Origin: Streptomyces violascens | GTDB taxonomy: Bacteria > Actinomycetota > Actinomycetes > Streptomycetales > Streptomycetaceae | Length of the DNA: 64,000 nucleotides | Assembly: GCF_014649955.1 (NCBI RefSeq) | Contig: NZ_BMUA01000011.1 | Coordinates: forward strand, 1-64,000 | Reading direction: 5' to 3' | Part shown: positions 35,173-45,968 of the stretch, piece by piece | Numbering within the stretch: the first letter of the stretch is position 1 | Layout of the letters: each line of letters starts with the position of its first letter | Translations under genes and position numbers: made by a program | The notes under the pieces: model-generated | The model's database searches: none | What the model was told of the DNA's origin: nothing | Seen by the model: only the letters and a program-made list of their open reading frames with translations

Positions 35173-35239
35173 TCTGCACCACCTGCAACCGACCGCTGTC
35201 CCGCCCCTACCAGCGCAGAACAACAAGATCTCCTGCAAC

Positions 35240-35918
<679 letters not shown>

Positions 35919-36950
35919 GTGACCACTGACTTACCGAAGCAGGCTATCCAGGCCCTGCTCAGCGATGCGGGGCGTAGCGCTGTCCTCGCTAACGCGGTAC
36001 CAGCAGCCAGCGAGACTGACCTGCACTCAGCCTTCCTCCATGCCTGCGAGTGGGATATCGCGGCGGACATCTTCCGCAGGCTGACGGCCCATGCGGACGA
36101 CATCGCCATCGAGAAGGACGACGCGGAGCAGCGCGGTCGCGCGCAATCCGGTTCTGTACTTCAGCCTGCTTCATGGCACATAAATGAGGTCTCCGCCCAA
36201 GCGGCCCGCACGCTCGTACGTGCCCTGGAAGAGGAGATTGCGGAGGCCGCCGTCGCCGTGGCGGAAGCCAGTCAAGTACGAGCCCGGATCGCGCGCAGCC
36301 ACGAAGCACCGCCGACCGTACCCACGTCACTCCCTGATGCACGCCCCCCGTCCCCGTTGGAGACGCTCATCGCGTTCCATCACCAGCTCCGCGCCGCCCG
36401 CCTGCGCGTCCACGCCCTGCGCACCGCGAACAACCGGACCTTGCAGGAACTCGCTCTGGAGGAGGATCTCCGCGAACGAGCCGCCGGCGGGCGCGACGGG
36501 CTCGCGCTGGAACTCATCGACCTCTACCTCACGGACGACTTCTTCGATCTGATCGCCGATCTCTCCGAAGGCGTGCCGCACCCCGTGCCCGGCTACGACG
36601 GCCGGGACCGGCCCGTCACCGCCTCCCTGCCCGACGGCCAGCCCGTGGTCTTCTTCCCCAAACACCTCCCCGTTGTCGGCCACGCCAACTACACGCCACC
36701 GCCGCTGCCCGCCCTCGGGCTCCCCGAGGTGGAGCCTCTGTCCGCTCTTGCACGCCGCCACTTCCCCGGGGCCGCCGTCGTCGTGGTCACCAACGGCCGT
36801 TTCTCTGCCACCGCGCAGCGCTACGCGCAGACCAGCGATGTCCAGCTCCTGGGCCGTGAGGGCTTGGAGCGCTGGGCGACGTGGTCCTCTCCCCTCGATA
36901 CGGTCCTGGGATCCTGCGAGGTACACACGAACGCGGAGCTGGTCCGGTGA
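35919..36950 (+). CDS. Unrecognised protein with Mrr-like C-terminal end
   Basis: A 343-residue protein, mostly helical and acidic in its first two thirds. The last 50 residues (AAVVVVTNGRFSATAQRYAQTSDVQLLGREGLERWATW) match the final strand-helix of Mrr-type restriction nuclease domains, but the catalytic D...QxK segment before it is not recognisable. It overlaps the next gene, a true Mrr-like nuclease, by four bases, so the two are probably paired subunits or duplicates. GTG start. Role in restriction is inferred. Confidence 0.65.
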   Translation: MTTDLPKQAIQALLSDAGRSAVLANAVPAASETDLHSAFLHACEWDIAADIFRRLTAHADDIAIEKDDAEQRGRAQSGSVLQPASWHINEVSAQAARTLVRALEEEIAEAAVAVAEASQVRARIARSHEAPPTVPTSLPDARPPSPLETLIAFHHQLRAARLRVHALRTANNRTLQELALEEDLRERAAGGRDGLALELIDLYLTDDFFDLIADLSEGVPHPVPGYDGRDRPVTASLPDGQPVVFFPKHLPVVGHANYTPPPLPALGLPEVEPLSALARRHFPGAAVVVVTNGRFSATAQRYAQTSDVQLLGREGLERWATWSSPLDTVLGSCEVHTNAELVR

Positions 36951-37944
36951 CGCGCTCCGATGCCCTGCGCGCCGCGGCGCCCGTCTACCAGGATGAGCTT
37001 CTCAACGAGATGTTGGAGCAGCGGATCGCTGCCGCAGACGACGAGTCGCTGCGCGCCGCTGTTCGCTGGAACACCGAGGACCGCCTGATCGAGAGCGCCC
37101 TGCGCGTGCTCCGGGCACACCGCGCCGACCTCGAACGAGAACACGACCACGCCGACCGCCGGGCGAAACACGACCCGTCATTCGACGATCCCGAGTGCAC
37201 CCTCACCACCGGACGCTGTGTTCTGGCCGCCCTGCGCCTCCGGAAGCTCCTGGCCCAGGAACTGGACTGGGCCAGGAAAGATGTCGCTCAAGGCGAACAG
37301 CTCCAGCAGGAGCTGCGGTCGACGCACGGAGTCGAGCGTGTGGAGCGCTACCGTCAACACCCTCGCAGCACACCGGAACTCGACGCAGCAGCGAAGTTGC
37401 TCCACCATCGTGCCGAATCCGCCAGCCGAGTCGAAGCTCTCCTTACCCGGGACCGTGAGCTGCTCCATGCCCTGGCCTTCGAGGAGCAGCAGGCCCAGGT
37501 CTTCTTGGCATCGCCGGCGAGCACGAGCTTGCGGCAGATCCAGGAGATGTCCCACCGCCCGTTCGAGCGGCTGATCTCCGACCTGGCGGCCCGCGACGGA
37601 TTCGCAGTCAACCAGCGGCACGGCGGTCCTCACGACGGGGGCGTCGATGTCATCGCCACAACGCCCGGCGGCAGCAAGGCGGTCTCCAATGCAAACACAC
37701 CACACGAACCACACCCGTGGGAGTGTCGGCAGTCCGCGAGCTGATGGGAATCGCCCGCCCCATCCACCACGCTGACATCGCGGTCCTGATCACCAACGGC
37801 ACCTTCAGCAAGCACGCCGAAAAGCTCGCCTGGCAGCACGACATCATCCTGCTCAGCTGGTGCGTGCTCGTGCGCTGGGCCACTTGGGGCGAATCCCTGC
37901 TCGACATCCTCGAACTAGACGAAGCCAATGGGCTGGCGGCATGA
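36947..37944 (+). pseudogene. Mrr-type restriction endonuclease, frameshifted in the active site
   Basis: A long helical N-terminus (about 200 residues) leads into an Mrr domain: MSHRPFERLISDLAARDGF, then GGVDVIATTPGGSKAV. Near 37685 the frame fails; restoring one base gives QCKHTTRTTPVGVSAVREL, then ADIAVLITNGTFSKHAEKLA and WQHDIILLSWCVLVRWATWG, the rest of the domain, to a stop at 37944. The missing base falls just before the catalytic QxK. Reconstructed length is about 332 residues. As read, the product loses the second catalytic motif. It could be a sequence error, a recent mutation or a phase switch. Confidence 0.7.
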
Positions 37945-38322
37945 CCAGCCCATGTGCGACTGAAACTTTCTTGACCCATGACGCCGGCCGAGTCCTGCGC
38001 GTTGATCCGTCGTACGAGGATCACCACAACATCCGCGGTGGCTACGTCGAGCACTGGCCCTGCCCCGCTATCTTGCCGTTGATCAGGTTCAGGTCCGCAC
38101 GGCGACAGAGGCTGCGTCAGAATGGTGCTCAGTCGCCTCCTTGGGCGGCTCGGGCGATGGGGATGCGGCAGTTGGACGGGCGCAGTACCAGTGCGGCAGA
38201 AGTGAGTGAGCGCTGCGTGGAGGCAGCCGGGGCATCCGCGTGGGCGTTACGTCGGCGTACCCGCGCGGGGGTTGCTGCGCTCAGGGGCCGTCGGCTGGTT
38301 GCGATCAGCGTCTGCGGATCCG
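37945..38322. other. Spacer between Mrr and PLD gene pairs
   Basis: About 380 bases without a supported gene; it may hold the promoter of the following two genes. Confidence 0.4.
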
Positions 38323-39846
38323 ATGGCTGAGCCGGCCGCGGCCCTCGGCGAGGGCCTATCGCAGGTGGGGGTCGTGGAGGGCCCCGGGTGGAGCCGGCCG
38401 GGGCTGGACGTTGCTGCGGGGCGTTTCCCGCTCTCTGTGGAACGGCATGTGGGGGGCATGGTCGAGCGTCTCGTGCCGGGAGTGACAACAGTGACTCCGC
38501 ATGCCCGCTATTACGCACTGCACGGGCTGGTTGCAACGCACGCCGAGGAGACGGGGCTGGCGGTCCCTGCGGCCCAGACGCTGTTGCGTCGCGCGGAAGT
38601 GGCGCTGGCGGCCGTGTCGTTCACCCATCATCCCCAGGCCCTCGCGTGGCTCCCGCGTGCGCATGGTGCCGATGCCTTGGCCCGGCGTCTTGAGGCGGGG
38701 GTGGTCACCGTGGCCGAGGCCGAGGTCCCCGGCAAGGGCGGGTACGTAGGCAACGCTTGGGGATTCTGGGGGCCGTATGCCGGGTCCGAGGTTGAGCTCG
38801 GCATACTGGGCACGGGGCCCATGCCGGTGCCCGGACCGCGGCTCGACCGGGCGGCAGTCCGTGACGGCTTGGGCGAGGTCCTCGAACTGGCTCGCCAGGA
38901 CACGCTGTACGTCGGCGATCTCGCCTCGCTGGGCGAGCGTCTGTGCGTGTGTGCTGGCGGCGACCGGCCCGACGGTGCATGGCTGGCCCGCCTGTTGTGC
39001 GAGCCTAATGCCTCCGCCGAGGCGGGCTCCCGTGCGGCTACGCGGCGGCAGACGATCCAGCTGCTGGCGCGCGTGGTCGCCACCCACCCCGTCTCCCGTT
39101 TCACCCAGGACGTCGGCCAGGTCCTCGCCTTCGGTGACTTCCTGACCACCGATCCGGTGACCCGTGACATCGACGCCGCGGCTGCCTGGCGCGGCGTGGC
39201 GCTGCGGAACTATGCCGTCGGCGCGTGGCGCCGCCTGTGGTCCTGGCTGGTGGAGCAGGTCGACGGGCTGCTGCCGGTCGAGGAGCTGGCCGACCGCTTC
39301 GCCGAAGAGCTGCCTGACATGACGGTGGACGCGTTCTTGTCCTCCCTGCCCGCGACACAGAGCACGACCGGTGTGCCATTGCCCGCCGAGCACGCCCTGC
39401 GGGCGTCCGACGAGGCCCTGCCTCTCGCCGAGCTGCGGGTGCTCGCCACCAGTGCACTCCGGACGGGTGAACTCACCGGCCGGGTCCGGGACGCCTTCCT
39501 CGGGCAGCGCGGTGTCGAGCTCGGCCCCGAATGGGTCCAGCGGCGGTTGGAGGAGGCCCGGCCCATGAACCTGCGCGATGTCGCCCGCCAGCTCACCCAT
39601 GACCTGGTGGCACGGTCGCAGCGGATCGCGCTGTCCAAGGCCCGCCGTGGCGCCGACGGCTCACTGTGGCTGCCGACCCGGTTGCATGAGCACGCCGGAC
39701 TGCTGTACCGGACCAGCAAGGAGGGGCGCGGGGACGTCGGGCTGCGGCTGGACCAGCTCGGGAGTGTCCTGGCCACCTGCGGCGTCCTGCGCTACGACGA
39801 CCAGCACTGGTCGGTGACCAGAAGCGGGAAGGCCCTCGTTGACTGA
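38323..39846 (+). CDS. Unrecognised 507-residue protein paired with PLD nuclease
   Basis: A 507-residue soluble protein, mainly helical, no membrane segment or known catalytic motif seen. Conserved-looking parts include VTPHARYYALHGLVATHAEE, YVGNAWGFWGPY and a C-terminal winged-helix-like end (LRLDQLGSVLATCGVLRYDDQHWSVTRSGKAL). It overlaps the PLD-like gene by eight bases, so the two are translated together and likely form one system. The ATG at 38323 is chosen because the extension upstream is low-complexity. A DNA-binding or sensing role for the end domain is only a guess. Confidence 0.7.
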   Translation: MAEPAAALGEGLSQVGVVEGPGWSRPGLDVAAGRFPLSVERHVGGMVERLVPGVTTVTPHARYYALHGLVATHAEETGLAVPAAQTLLRRAEVALAAVSFTHHPQALAWLPRAHGADALARRLEAGVVTVAEAEVPGKGGYVGNAWGFWGPYAGSEVELGILGTGPMPVPGPRLDRAAVRDGLGEVLELARQDTLYVGDLASLGERLCVCAGGDRPDGAWLARLLCEPNASAEAGSRAATRRQTIQLLARVVATHPVSRFTQDVGQVLAFGDFLTTDPVTRDIDAAAAWRGVALRNYAVGAWRRLWSWLVEQVDGLLPVEELADRFAEELPDMTVDAFLSSLPATQSTTGVPLPAEHALRASDEALPLAELRVLATSALRTGELTGRVRDAFLGQRGVELGPEWVQRRLEEARPMNLRDVARQLTHDLVARSQRIALSKARRGADGSLWLPTRLHEHAGLLYRTSKEGRGDVGLRLDQLGSVLATCGVLRYDDQHWSVTRSGKALVD

Positions 39847-42493
39847 GACCACACTGGCGCCGGGCGTGCTGGAGCCGCCCACCGGCTTGACCTCGCCGCT
39901 GTCCCTCATTCTCGACGAGGGGCGCACGGGCAGACCGGGCCTGGAAGAGGCGCTCTTCCTCAGTTTCACTGCCGATCTCGGCTTCTTCGAGGAGGTCGTC
40001 CTCGGCGTGGCCCAGGCCACCGGCGCACGCGTCACGGTGGCGGGTGATGTCGCCATGGCCCGCAACGACCCCCGGTCCGTCCGGCGGGCCGGCCGCAGCT
40101 ATCTCGCCGGGCTGGCCTACGCACACGGTGCCGCGTTCCACCCCAAGTTGGTGGTGCTGGCCGGAGCGGAGCACGCCACCATCGCGCTGGGCTCTGGCAA
40201 CACCACCCTGTCCGGCTGGCAGGCGAACGCCGAGTTATGGACGGTCCTTCGGGTGAACAGCGAGCAGAGTCCCGCCGTGCTCCCGGACCTGTCCGCCTGG
40301 CTGCGCGACGTTCCGGACAAGGTGGAGTTCTCCGCCGGTGTGCCGCAGGCACTGGGGCGGGTCGCGGCGCTGCTGGACCGGCTCCACCATGGCAGGACGC
40401 CGACGGCGCCGCAGGTCCGTTTCATCAACAGCCTGCACGCGCCCCTCATCAACCAGCTGCCCCACGGACCAGTCGACGAGCTGGCCGTGTTCGCACCGTT
40501 CCACGACCAGCGCTCCCAGGCCCTGCGGCAGCTGCTGGAGCGCATGCGTCCGCGCCGGTTCACCCTCTCCTACCAGCCGGGACTCACCGACCTCGACGGC
40601 CCGTCGGTCGCTGCCCTGGTGCAAGAGTACGACGGGCGGGTCATCAGCGACCACGACCAGCGCTACCGCCACGGAAAGCTCATCGAGTGGGCCTCCCAAG
40701 GGCAGCGGTGGGCGCTGACTGGCAGTCCGAACCTGTCCGCCGCGGCCCTGCTGCGCTCCCAGGGCGACGGCGGCAACTGCGAACTCGGCATCATCACTCC
40801 CATCCCCACCACCCTCCTGCCGGACGGCACCGATGAGCCCGCCGCCCGGCTACGCACGGCCGCCTCCCTCCCCCGCCCCATTGCCAACCACGGGCCGTTG
40901 CTGCTCGGCGCCCTGCGCGTACCGGACGGCCTGGACATCAGCCTGGCCCGCCCGCTCACCGCCCCTGCATACCTGCAGTTGTCGCAAGCGGCCACGCCAC
41001 CGGAGACATGGGAGCGCCTCGCCGACGTCCCGCCCGCCCAGACCACGCTGACGGTGACGGCTTCGGCGGATGCGGGCAGCCGCGTGCGCCTGGCGGTCCT
41101 CGACAACGACGGCTTACCGCGCTTCGGTAACATCGTGTTCGTCGTCGACCCTGACTGCGCGCTGCGCCGCCTGATGCCGGCCCGCGCCCAGACCCCCACG
41201 ACACTGCCGCCCGACCTGTTTGCGGACCCCCGGCTCGCCGAACGGTTCCTGGGCGACCTGACAACCCTTCGTACGGGACTGTCCCCCGCCCATGCGGGCG
41301 TATCCGCGAGCAGCAGCACCAGCGGTACAGTCGCAGCCGCGCCGCGGGACGTCGCGGGGGACAGCTGGGAGCGGTACCTGGACGAATGCGCCGGCCGCGT
41401 CGGGCATCCGCTCACCCGCTTCGCTCTGGGGCTCCCCCTGCCCGCCGGTGCCGGCAAAGCCTTTCTTCAGGATCTGCTGCCGGTCTCCTGGGACGAGCGG
41501 TTCATCGACGACATCGAGCCCACCCTCGATGAGGACGACGCCGAGGCCGTGGCAACAGCGGCTGATACCGGCGTGGATGCCGCCGCGCTGCCCGACCTCC
41601 GGCGCGCGGACCAGGAAGTCCGCCACCGGTACCGCCGCTGGGTGGAACGCCTGGTGGCTCTCGCTCCCCATCTGGGTCCTCCGGAACGGATGCTCGTCGT
41701 CCGGCTGACCCTGTGGACCGTCGCGGCCGGCGCCTGGCCTCCGACAGACTCCGACTGGGTGTCCCTGCTCTCCCGCGCGGTCCGCGCACTGGACCGACAA
41801 GACCTTTCCAAACAGGTCGAGCCCCAGATCGGCAGCCTCGCCGCCGTCGCCCTCGCCGTGCTGCGAAGCCATGCCCCGCGGTACGAAATCACCCCCGAGA
41901 CCGTCGCCTTCAACGAAGCCTCCCAGGCGGTCAGCCACCTGCTGCCCGCCGCGGAGTCCGCGTACGTCACGGAATACACAGCACTGCTCGACACAGCCTT
42001 CGGCCCGGCCGTCGACCAGACAGCTGTCCTCGACGTAGCGTCCGACGTGGTCCAGGCCGACCCCGTCGACGACGCCGAAAGAACTCTCACCGAGAAGGAC
42101 CGCAACGTCCGCCGCCACGGGCAGCAACTGCTCCACGTCACTGGCTCGTTCAGCAACCCGGCGCTGATGGCCCTCGAAGCCGTCGGCGCAGCGGAAGACG
42201 CGCCCCTGGTCGGCGCCTGGGCCAGCTCGGACTCCAGCAACGGAGCCTGGGCGCTGGTCATCTGGCGTCGTCCCGACCTCATCGTGGTGGACGCCCGCCG
42301 ACCCACCACTCCGCTCTGGCGGCATCATCGGCTCACCGGCCTGGTCGGACCCAGAGCTCTCGCCGCGCAGCGCAGCTTCGAAGCCGCCGCCTCCGTACCC
42401 CACGGCCCCCGCAACCAGCCCTTCGACTTGGCACTCCAACTCCTGTCCGACCTCAACCTCCCTGGGCCCCAACCACCCGACTTCGCGACATAG
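39839..42493 (+). CDS. Phospholipase D-superfamily protein (probable nuclease)
   Basis: An 884-residue protein with a TTG start. Two PLD half-sites are visible: FHPKLVVL (His near residue 101) followed by ALGSGNTTLSGW, and YRHGKLIEW (His near residue 278) followed by LTGSPNLSAAAL; both keep HxK and a downstream S/N motif. PLD folds include DNA nucleases of defence systems, such as DISARM DrmC. The remaining 550 residues are helical and unrecognised. Partner of the preceding gene by overlap. Nuclease activity and defence role are inferred from fold and context. Confidence 0.75.
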   Translation: MTETTLAPGVLEPPTGLTSPLSLILDEGRTGRPGLEEALFLSFTADLGFFEEVVLGVAQATGARVTVAGDVAMARNDPRSVRRAGRSYLAGLAYAHGAAFHPKLVVLAGAEHATIALGSGNTTLSGWQANAELWTVLRVNSEQSPAVLPDLSAWLRDVPDKVEFSAGVPQALGRVAALLDRLHHGRTPTAPQVRFINSLHAPLINQLPHGPVDELAVFAPFHDQRSQALRQLLERMRPRRFTLSYQPGLTDLDGPSVAALVQEYDGRVISDHDQRYRHGKLIEWASQGQRWALTGSPNLSAAALLRSQGDGGNCELGIITPIPTTLLPDGTDEPAARLRTAASLPRPIANHGPLLLGALRVPDGLDISLARPLTAPAYLQLSQAATPPETWERLADVPPAQTTLTVTASADAGSRVRLAVLDNDGLPRFGNIVFVVDPDCALRRLMPARAQTPTTLPPDLFADPRLAERFLGDLTTLRTGLSPAHAGVSASSSTSGTVAAAPRDVAGDSWERYLDECAGRVGHPLTRFALGLPLPAGAGKAFLQDLLPVSWDERFIDDIEPTLDEDDAEAVATAADTGVDAAALPDLRRADQEVRHRYRRWVERLVALAPHLGPPERMLVVRLTLWTVAAGAWPPTDSDWVSLLSRAVRALDRQDLSKQVEPQIGSLAAVALAVLRSHAPRYEITPETVAFNEASQAVSHLLPAAESAYVTEYTALLDTAFGPAVDQTAVLDVASDVVQADPVDDAERTLTEKDRNVRRHGQQLLHVTGSFSNPALMALEAVGAAEDAPLVGAWASSDSSNGAWALVIWRRPDLIVVDARRPTTPLWRHHRLTGLVGPRALAAQRSFEAAASVPHGPRNQPFDLALQLLSDLNLPGPQPPDFAT

Positions 42494-42953
42494 CCACAGG
42501 CTCCCATCGCTCCTCGAAGAGCACCGCCACCAAGCAGAAGGAGGTTGCCGCGAGTGGACTGCACCCCGCGGAGATGATGTACAGGGCGTCGGCGCGGCCC
42601 GCGGCAACGGCTCCCGCCACCGCACACCTCAGGGCCAATGACACCGTGCTGAAGCGGTCCCTGTCTCGACCGCCGGTCGAACCGGCTGCGCAGGCACTCC
42701 CTCCCCGAGTCCGCCGCCACCTTGCTGCGCACGGCCAGGCTCCACGGCCACGAATACGCCATTGACGCCATGCCCTGCACTACCGCGCTCACCCAGCCCG
42801 GACGGATCACGATTCTGACCTCCGACGTCGCGGACACCGCCATGCTCACCGCACACCAACCCCGGATCATGAGGAGGGAGTTTCGGGTGGCGGCCCAGCT
42901 GACCGATGTGCCGGGAGCACCGTCGCCGTGTTACGGGCCGTTAGCCTGTTGCT
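42494..42953. other. Spacer with toxin remnant
   Basis: About 460 bases. The only recognisable content is the PIN-domain remnant described separately; the left 190 bases show nothing. Confidence 0.4.
42692..42880 (+). pseudogene. PIN-domain (VapC-like) remnant
   Basis: Encodes TLLRTARLHGHEYAIDAM then CTTALTQPGRITILTSDVADTAMLTAHQPRI, the C-terminal half of a PIN-domain protein including the second Asp-rich motif (TSDVAD). The N-terminal half is absent or scrambled. No antitoxin gene is adjacent. Confidence 0.55.
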
Positions 42954-44294
42954 ATGTCGGAGCGTGTCATGACCGGTCGCGCAGGCGGTCTGATCAGCCT
43001 GGGCGTCGCGGACGCTTTGTGGGTTGATCTGACGGCCGACGGTACTGTGCCGACGGCTTCTGGGGCATTCACCCGCTCTCCTTCCCGCGCCCGGACGGGG
43101 TACGTCCTGCTCGGCGCCCATGCGGTGGCGACGGTGGAAGCGAGCGGCGGTCAGTGGGGTGTTCCGGAAGGTGAAGTGCGCCGGGCGGCCGCGGAGTTGA
43201 CCGCGGTGGGGATGGACCGACGGGACCTGGTCCGCATCGGCCCCTTCCGCGGGGCGCCGCGGCAGGAGTGCACCGAGGCAGCACCCCTGCGCTGGCGCCT
43301 GCGCATCGCGCGGGAACTGTGTCAGTCAGGCGGCCACGAGCACACGGCACGACGCGAAGAGAGCCGGCCGTACCATCTAGCGGGGATCGACTGGCGACAG
43401 CTGCTCGTGGAGCAGGTCCGCGACGGGACGGAGCGGACGTGGTGGCTGCCGCGCACGGTGGTCAGGCTGCTGGATGCGGCCGAACACGCCGAAACACAGC
43501 GGGCGCACGCCCCGCAGAGCCGCCAGGCAGGCACAGCCGTCACGGGGCTTCCCCATCCCCGACAGGCCCCCGATGCCGACAGCCGGCGAACAACGGGCCC
43601 CGAGGACTCCGTCACCTCACTGCGCTCGTACAACGGGGAGTTGGCGGGCCAGGCGTACTCGGTGCTCAGCAAGAAGCCCGGTACCTCCCGCAGGGTGGCC
43701 GGGTGGGCGTGCGCCGTCTGCAACACCGCGCCCGCCACCGTCCTCGACCACTGCCACGAACACGGCTACGTCCGCGCCCCCGTCTGCCAGTCCTGCAACA
43801 CCCAGGAGCGCCCCGACCACCTGTACAGCAACGACATCCGCGTGGCCGGCCGCTACACACGCCTCTTCCACACCCACGCCGAGGACTGGCTCCTCCACTG
43901 GCACCGCTGCCCCGGCTGCCGCGCCCGCACCACCCTCCCGTTGCCGCACCTCGCCGCATGGACCGCCCACACAGCCTGCCGATCACTGCGCCCCACCCAC
44001 CCCGCACCCCGCGGGCGCAAGCCCTGCGGCACACTGCGCGTGTCCTGGACGGGCAGTCAGAACGCCCCGCGTTCCTGCCTGTTCACGGTCGCCGTCGACT
44101 TCTGCCCCTCCGGTGAGCACCGCGTCCTGGCACAAGTCCCCTACCGCGAAGCCGCCGAGCGGTTTCGTGTCTGGCTGGCCGAAACGGCCCCTGCCGTGGC
44201 CGCCGCAGCCGGTCCCGACCGCCTGGACGGCCTCCCCAACCGGCCCCGGCCCGTCATCGCGGACACCAGCGGCGAGGGCCTGGCACTGTTCTGA
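42954..44294 (+). CDS. Protein with endonuclease VII-like zinc domain
   Basis: A 446-residue protein. Around residues 248-285 it has CAVCNTAPATVLDHCHEHGY and VRAPVCQSCN, the endonuclease VII pattern: two CxxC zinc pairs enclosing the D-H-C-H catalytic turn (treble-clef His-Me nuclease). A later HRCPGCRARTT adds another Cys pair. The first 230 residues are unrecognised. Related domains occur in phage resolvases and in actinobacterial accessory nucleases. The ATG at 42954 follows a TAGCCT box only six bases away, compatible with a leaderless message. Confidence 0.72.
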   Translation: MSERVMTGRAGGLISLGVADALWVDLTADGTVPTASGAFTRSPSRARTGYVLLGAHAVATVEASGGQWGVPEGEVRRAAAELTAVGMDRRDLVRIGPFRGAPRQECTEAAPLRWRLRIARELCQSGGHEHTARREESRPYHLAGIDWRQLLVEQVRDGTERTWWLPRTVVRLLDAAEHAETQRAHAPQSRQAGTAVTGLPHPRQAPDADSRRTTGPEDSVTSLRSYNGELAGQAYSVLSKKPGTSRRVAGWACAVCNTAPATVLDHCHEHGYVRAPVCQSCNTQERPDHLYSNDIRVAGRYTRLFHTHAEDWLLHWHRCPGCRARTTLPLPHLAAWTAHTACRSLRPTHPAPRGRKPCGTLRVSWTGSQNAPRSCLFTVAVDFCPSGEHRVLAQVPYREAAERFRVWLAETAPAVAAAAGPDRLDGLPNRPRPVIADTSGEGLALF

Positions 44295-44579
44295 GCGAGC
44301 ACCGGGACACCTGAACATCCCTACGCCCCCTCGCAGTTCATGACCCCCCGACACAGCCACCCCGCACGCCCCAGCGACATACACAGCGGAGACCCCGGAC
44401 CCTGCTGCGCATGTGCACGACGCAGCCGTCGACACAACGGCAGGAACCCCTTGATGCTCAGGCACCCGGTCGCACTGACCGGATCCCGGCACCCACTTGT
44501 GATCGGCCGAGGACGCGCAGTCCCCTGATATGGTTTTCCTGCACGAATAACCGGTGGAAACACCAGGTCAGACGGGCAT

Positions 44580-44656
<77 letters not shown>

Positions 44657-44849
44657 ACGCTTCACGCGTGGTCGAGGGCCGTATCCGCAGACGCGAGAAG
44701 ACGACCGCCAGTCGTTCTCCGGGGCACGGTGGTCACCACGCGATCGCCCTCCGACCACGTCCGTGATCCTCGACATCTCAGTCGAATGCGGACCACCTCA
44801 CGCCCCGAGCAGAGCCCCCCCCTCACCGGCCAGGGGGCGAGAGGGCCGT

Positions 44850-45968
44850 TCACGAGCAAGCCGGGCCCTGCCGCTGCCCCTGGACAAGGCGGTAGACCTC
44901 CCGGGCCACATACCGCTTCAGGCAGCGGATGATCTCCCGGCGGGTCTTCCCTTCCGCCACCCGCCGCTCGTAGTACGCCTGGGTCCGCGGGTCCCAGCGC
45001 AGCCGGGTCAGCACGATGCGATGCAAGGCGGCATTGGCCTGCCGGTTGCCGCCACGGTTGAGCCGGCGATGGCATCTGCTGCCCGAGGAGTACTCGACCG
45101 GGCTTGCCCCGCACAACGCCGCGAACGACGCCTCGCCCCGCATTCGCTCGCTGTTGTCACCCAGGACCGTCAACAACACCGCTGCGCTGTGAGGGCCGAC
45201 TCCGACAGAGTCCATGAGGCGGGGGTAGTGCGTTCCGATCACGTTCGCCAGGCGCTGCTCCAGCATTCGAGCCTGCACACCGAGCTGCTCAATGCGCTCG
45301 GCCAGCACCCGCACCGTGAACCTCGTTGCTCTCACCACCGGGTCCATCCCCTCGCCGCCTTCGCGTAACTGCAGGCAGGCAAGGACGAGCCCACGGCGTG
45401 AAAGGCTCCGCAACTCGTCTCGGAGGGCCGGGTCGGCCGTGACCAAGAGGGCTTTGAGTTGGTTCACGGCCTGCCGTTTGGCGCTCACCGCAGAGTCCTT
45501 GGCCATCAGGTACATGCGGGCAATCTCGACCGGGCCACTCCCCGACTTCACCGGCCACTGAGCACGGCCACTGAGCACAGAGCGGGCAGCAGCCACGGCA
45601 TCGCCCTCATCCGACTTACTCCGTCGGCGCCTGGCCGATCGGCCAGGGCCGGGAGCCTCCACCGCCGCGATGCCTACAGACAGCAGATATCGAGACAGGG
45701 CCGCCCCGTAGTTGCCGGAACTCTCCACCCCCGCCCGCCGCACCACGCCGCGGCAAAGGGCCCACTCGACGAGGTTTCGATAACCACTCGCCGTGGTTGG
45801 GAAGCGCTCAACAGCCAAGACCTCCCCCACCGTCGAAACCACAGCCGCCACGTGGACATCACGATGCGAATCGACTCCGAGCACCACCTCTCCGCCACGC
45901 GCACAGTGGTCCACGCCTTGCTGAGGGTTTGGCGGTTCGATGGCCAATTCACCCCCTTCAGCGCCCAC
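44850..45968 (-). mobile_element. IS110-family transposase
   Basis: A 372-residue DEDD transposase. VLGVDSHRDVHVAAVV has the first Asp, AGVESSGNYG the Glu, KSDEGDAVAAAR the Asp pair, and the C-terminal Tnp20-type region LMDSVGVGPHSAAVLLTV ... AALCGASPVEYSSGS carries the Ser thought to be the nucleophile. The frame is intact. IS110 elements lack clear terminal inverted repeats, so the element ends could not be fixed; it starts 194 bases after the tRNA-Pro. Confidence 0.9.

Noticed and set aside
34861..35238. A second functional TetR gene
   Set aside because: Only the ligand domain is present; the helix-turn-helix is replaced by unrelated sequence.
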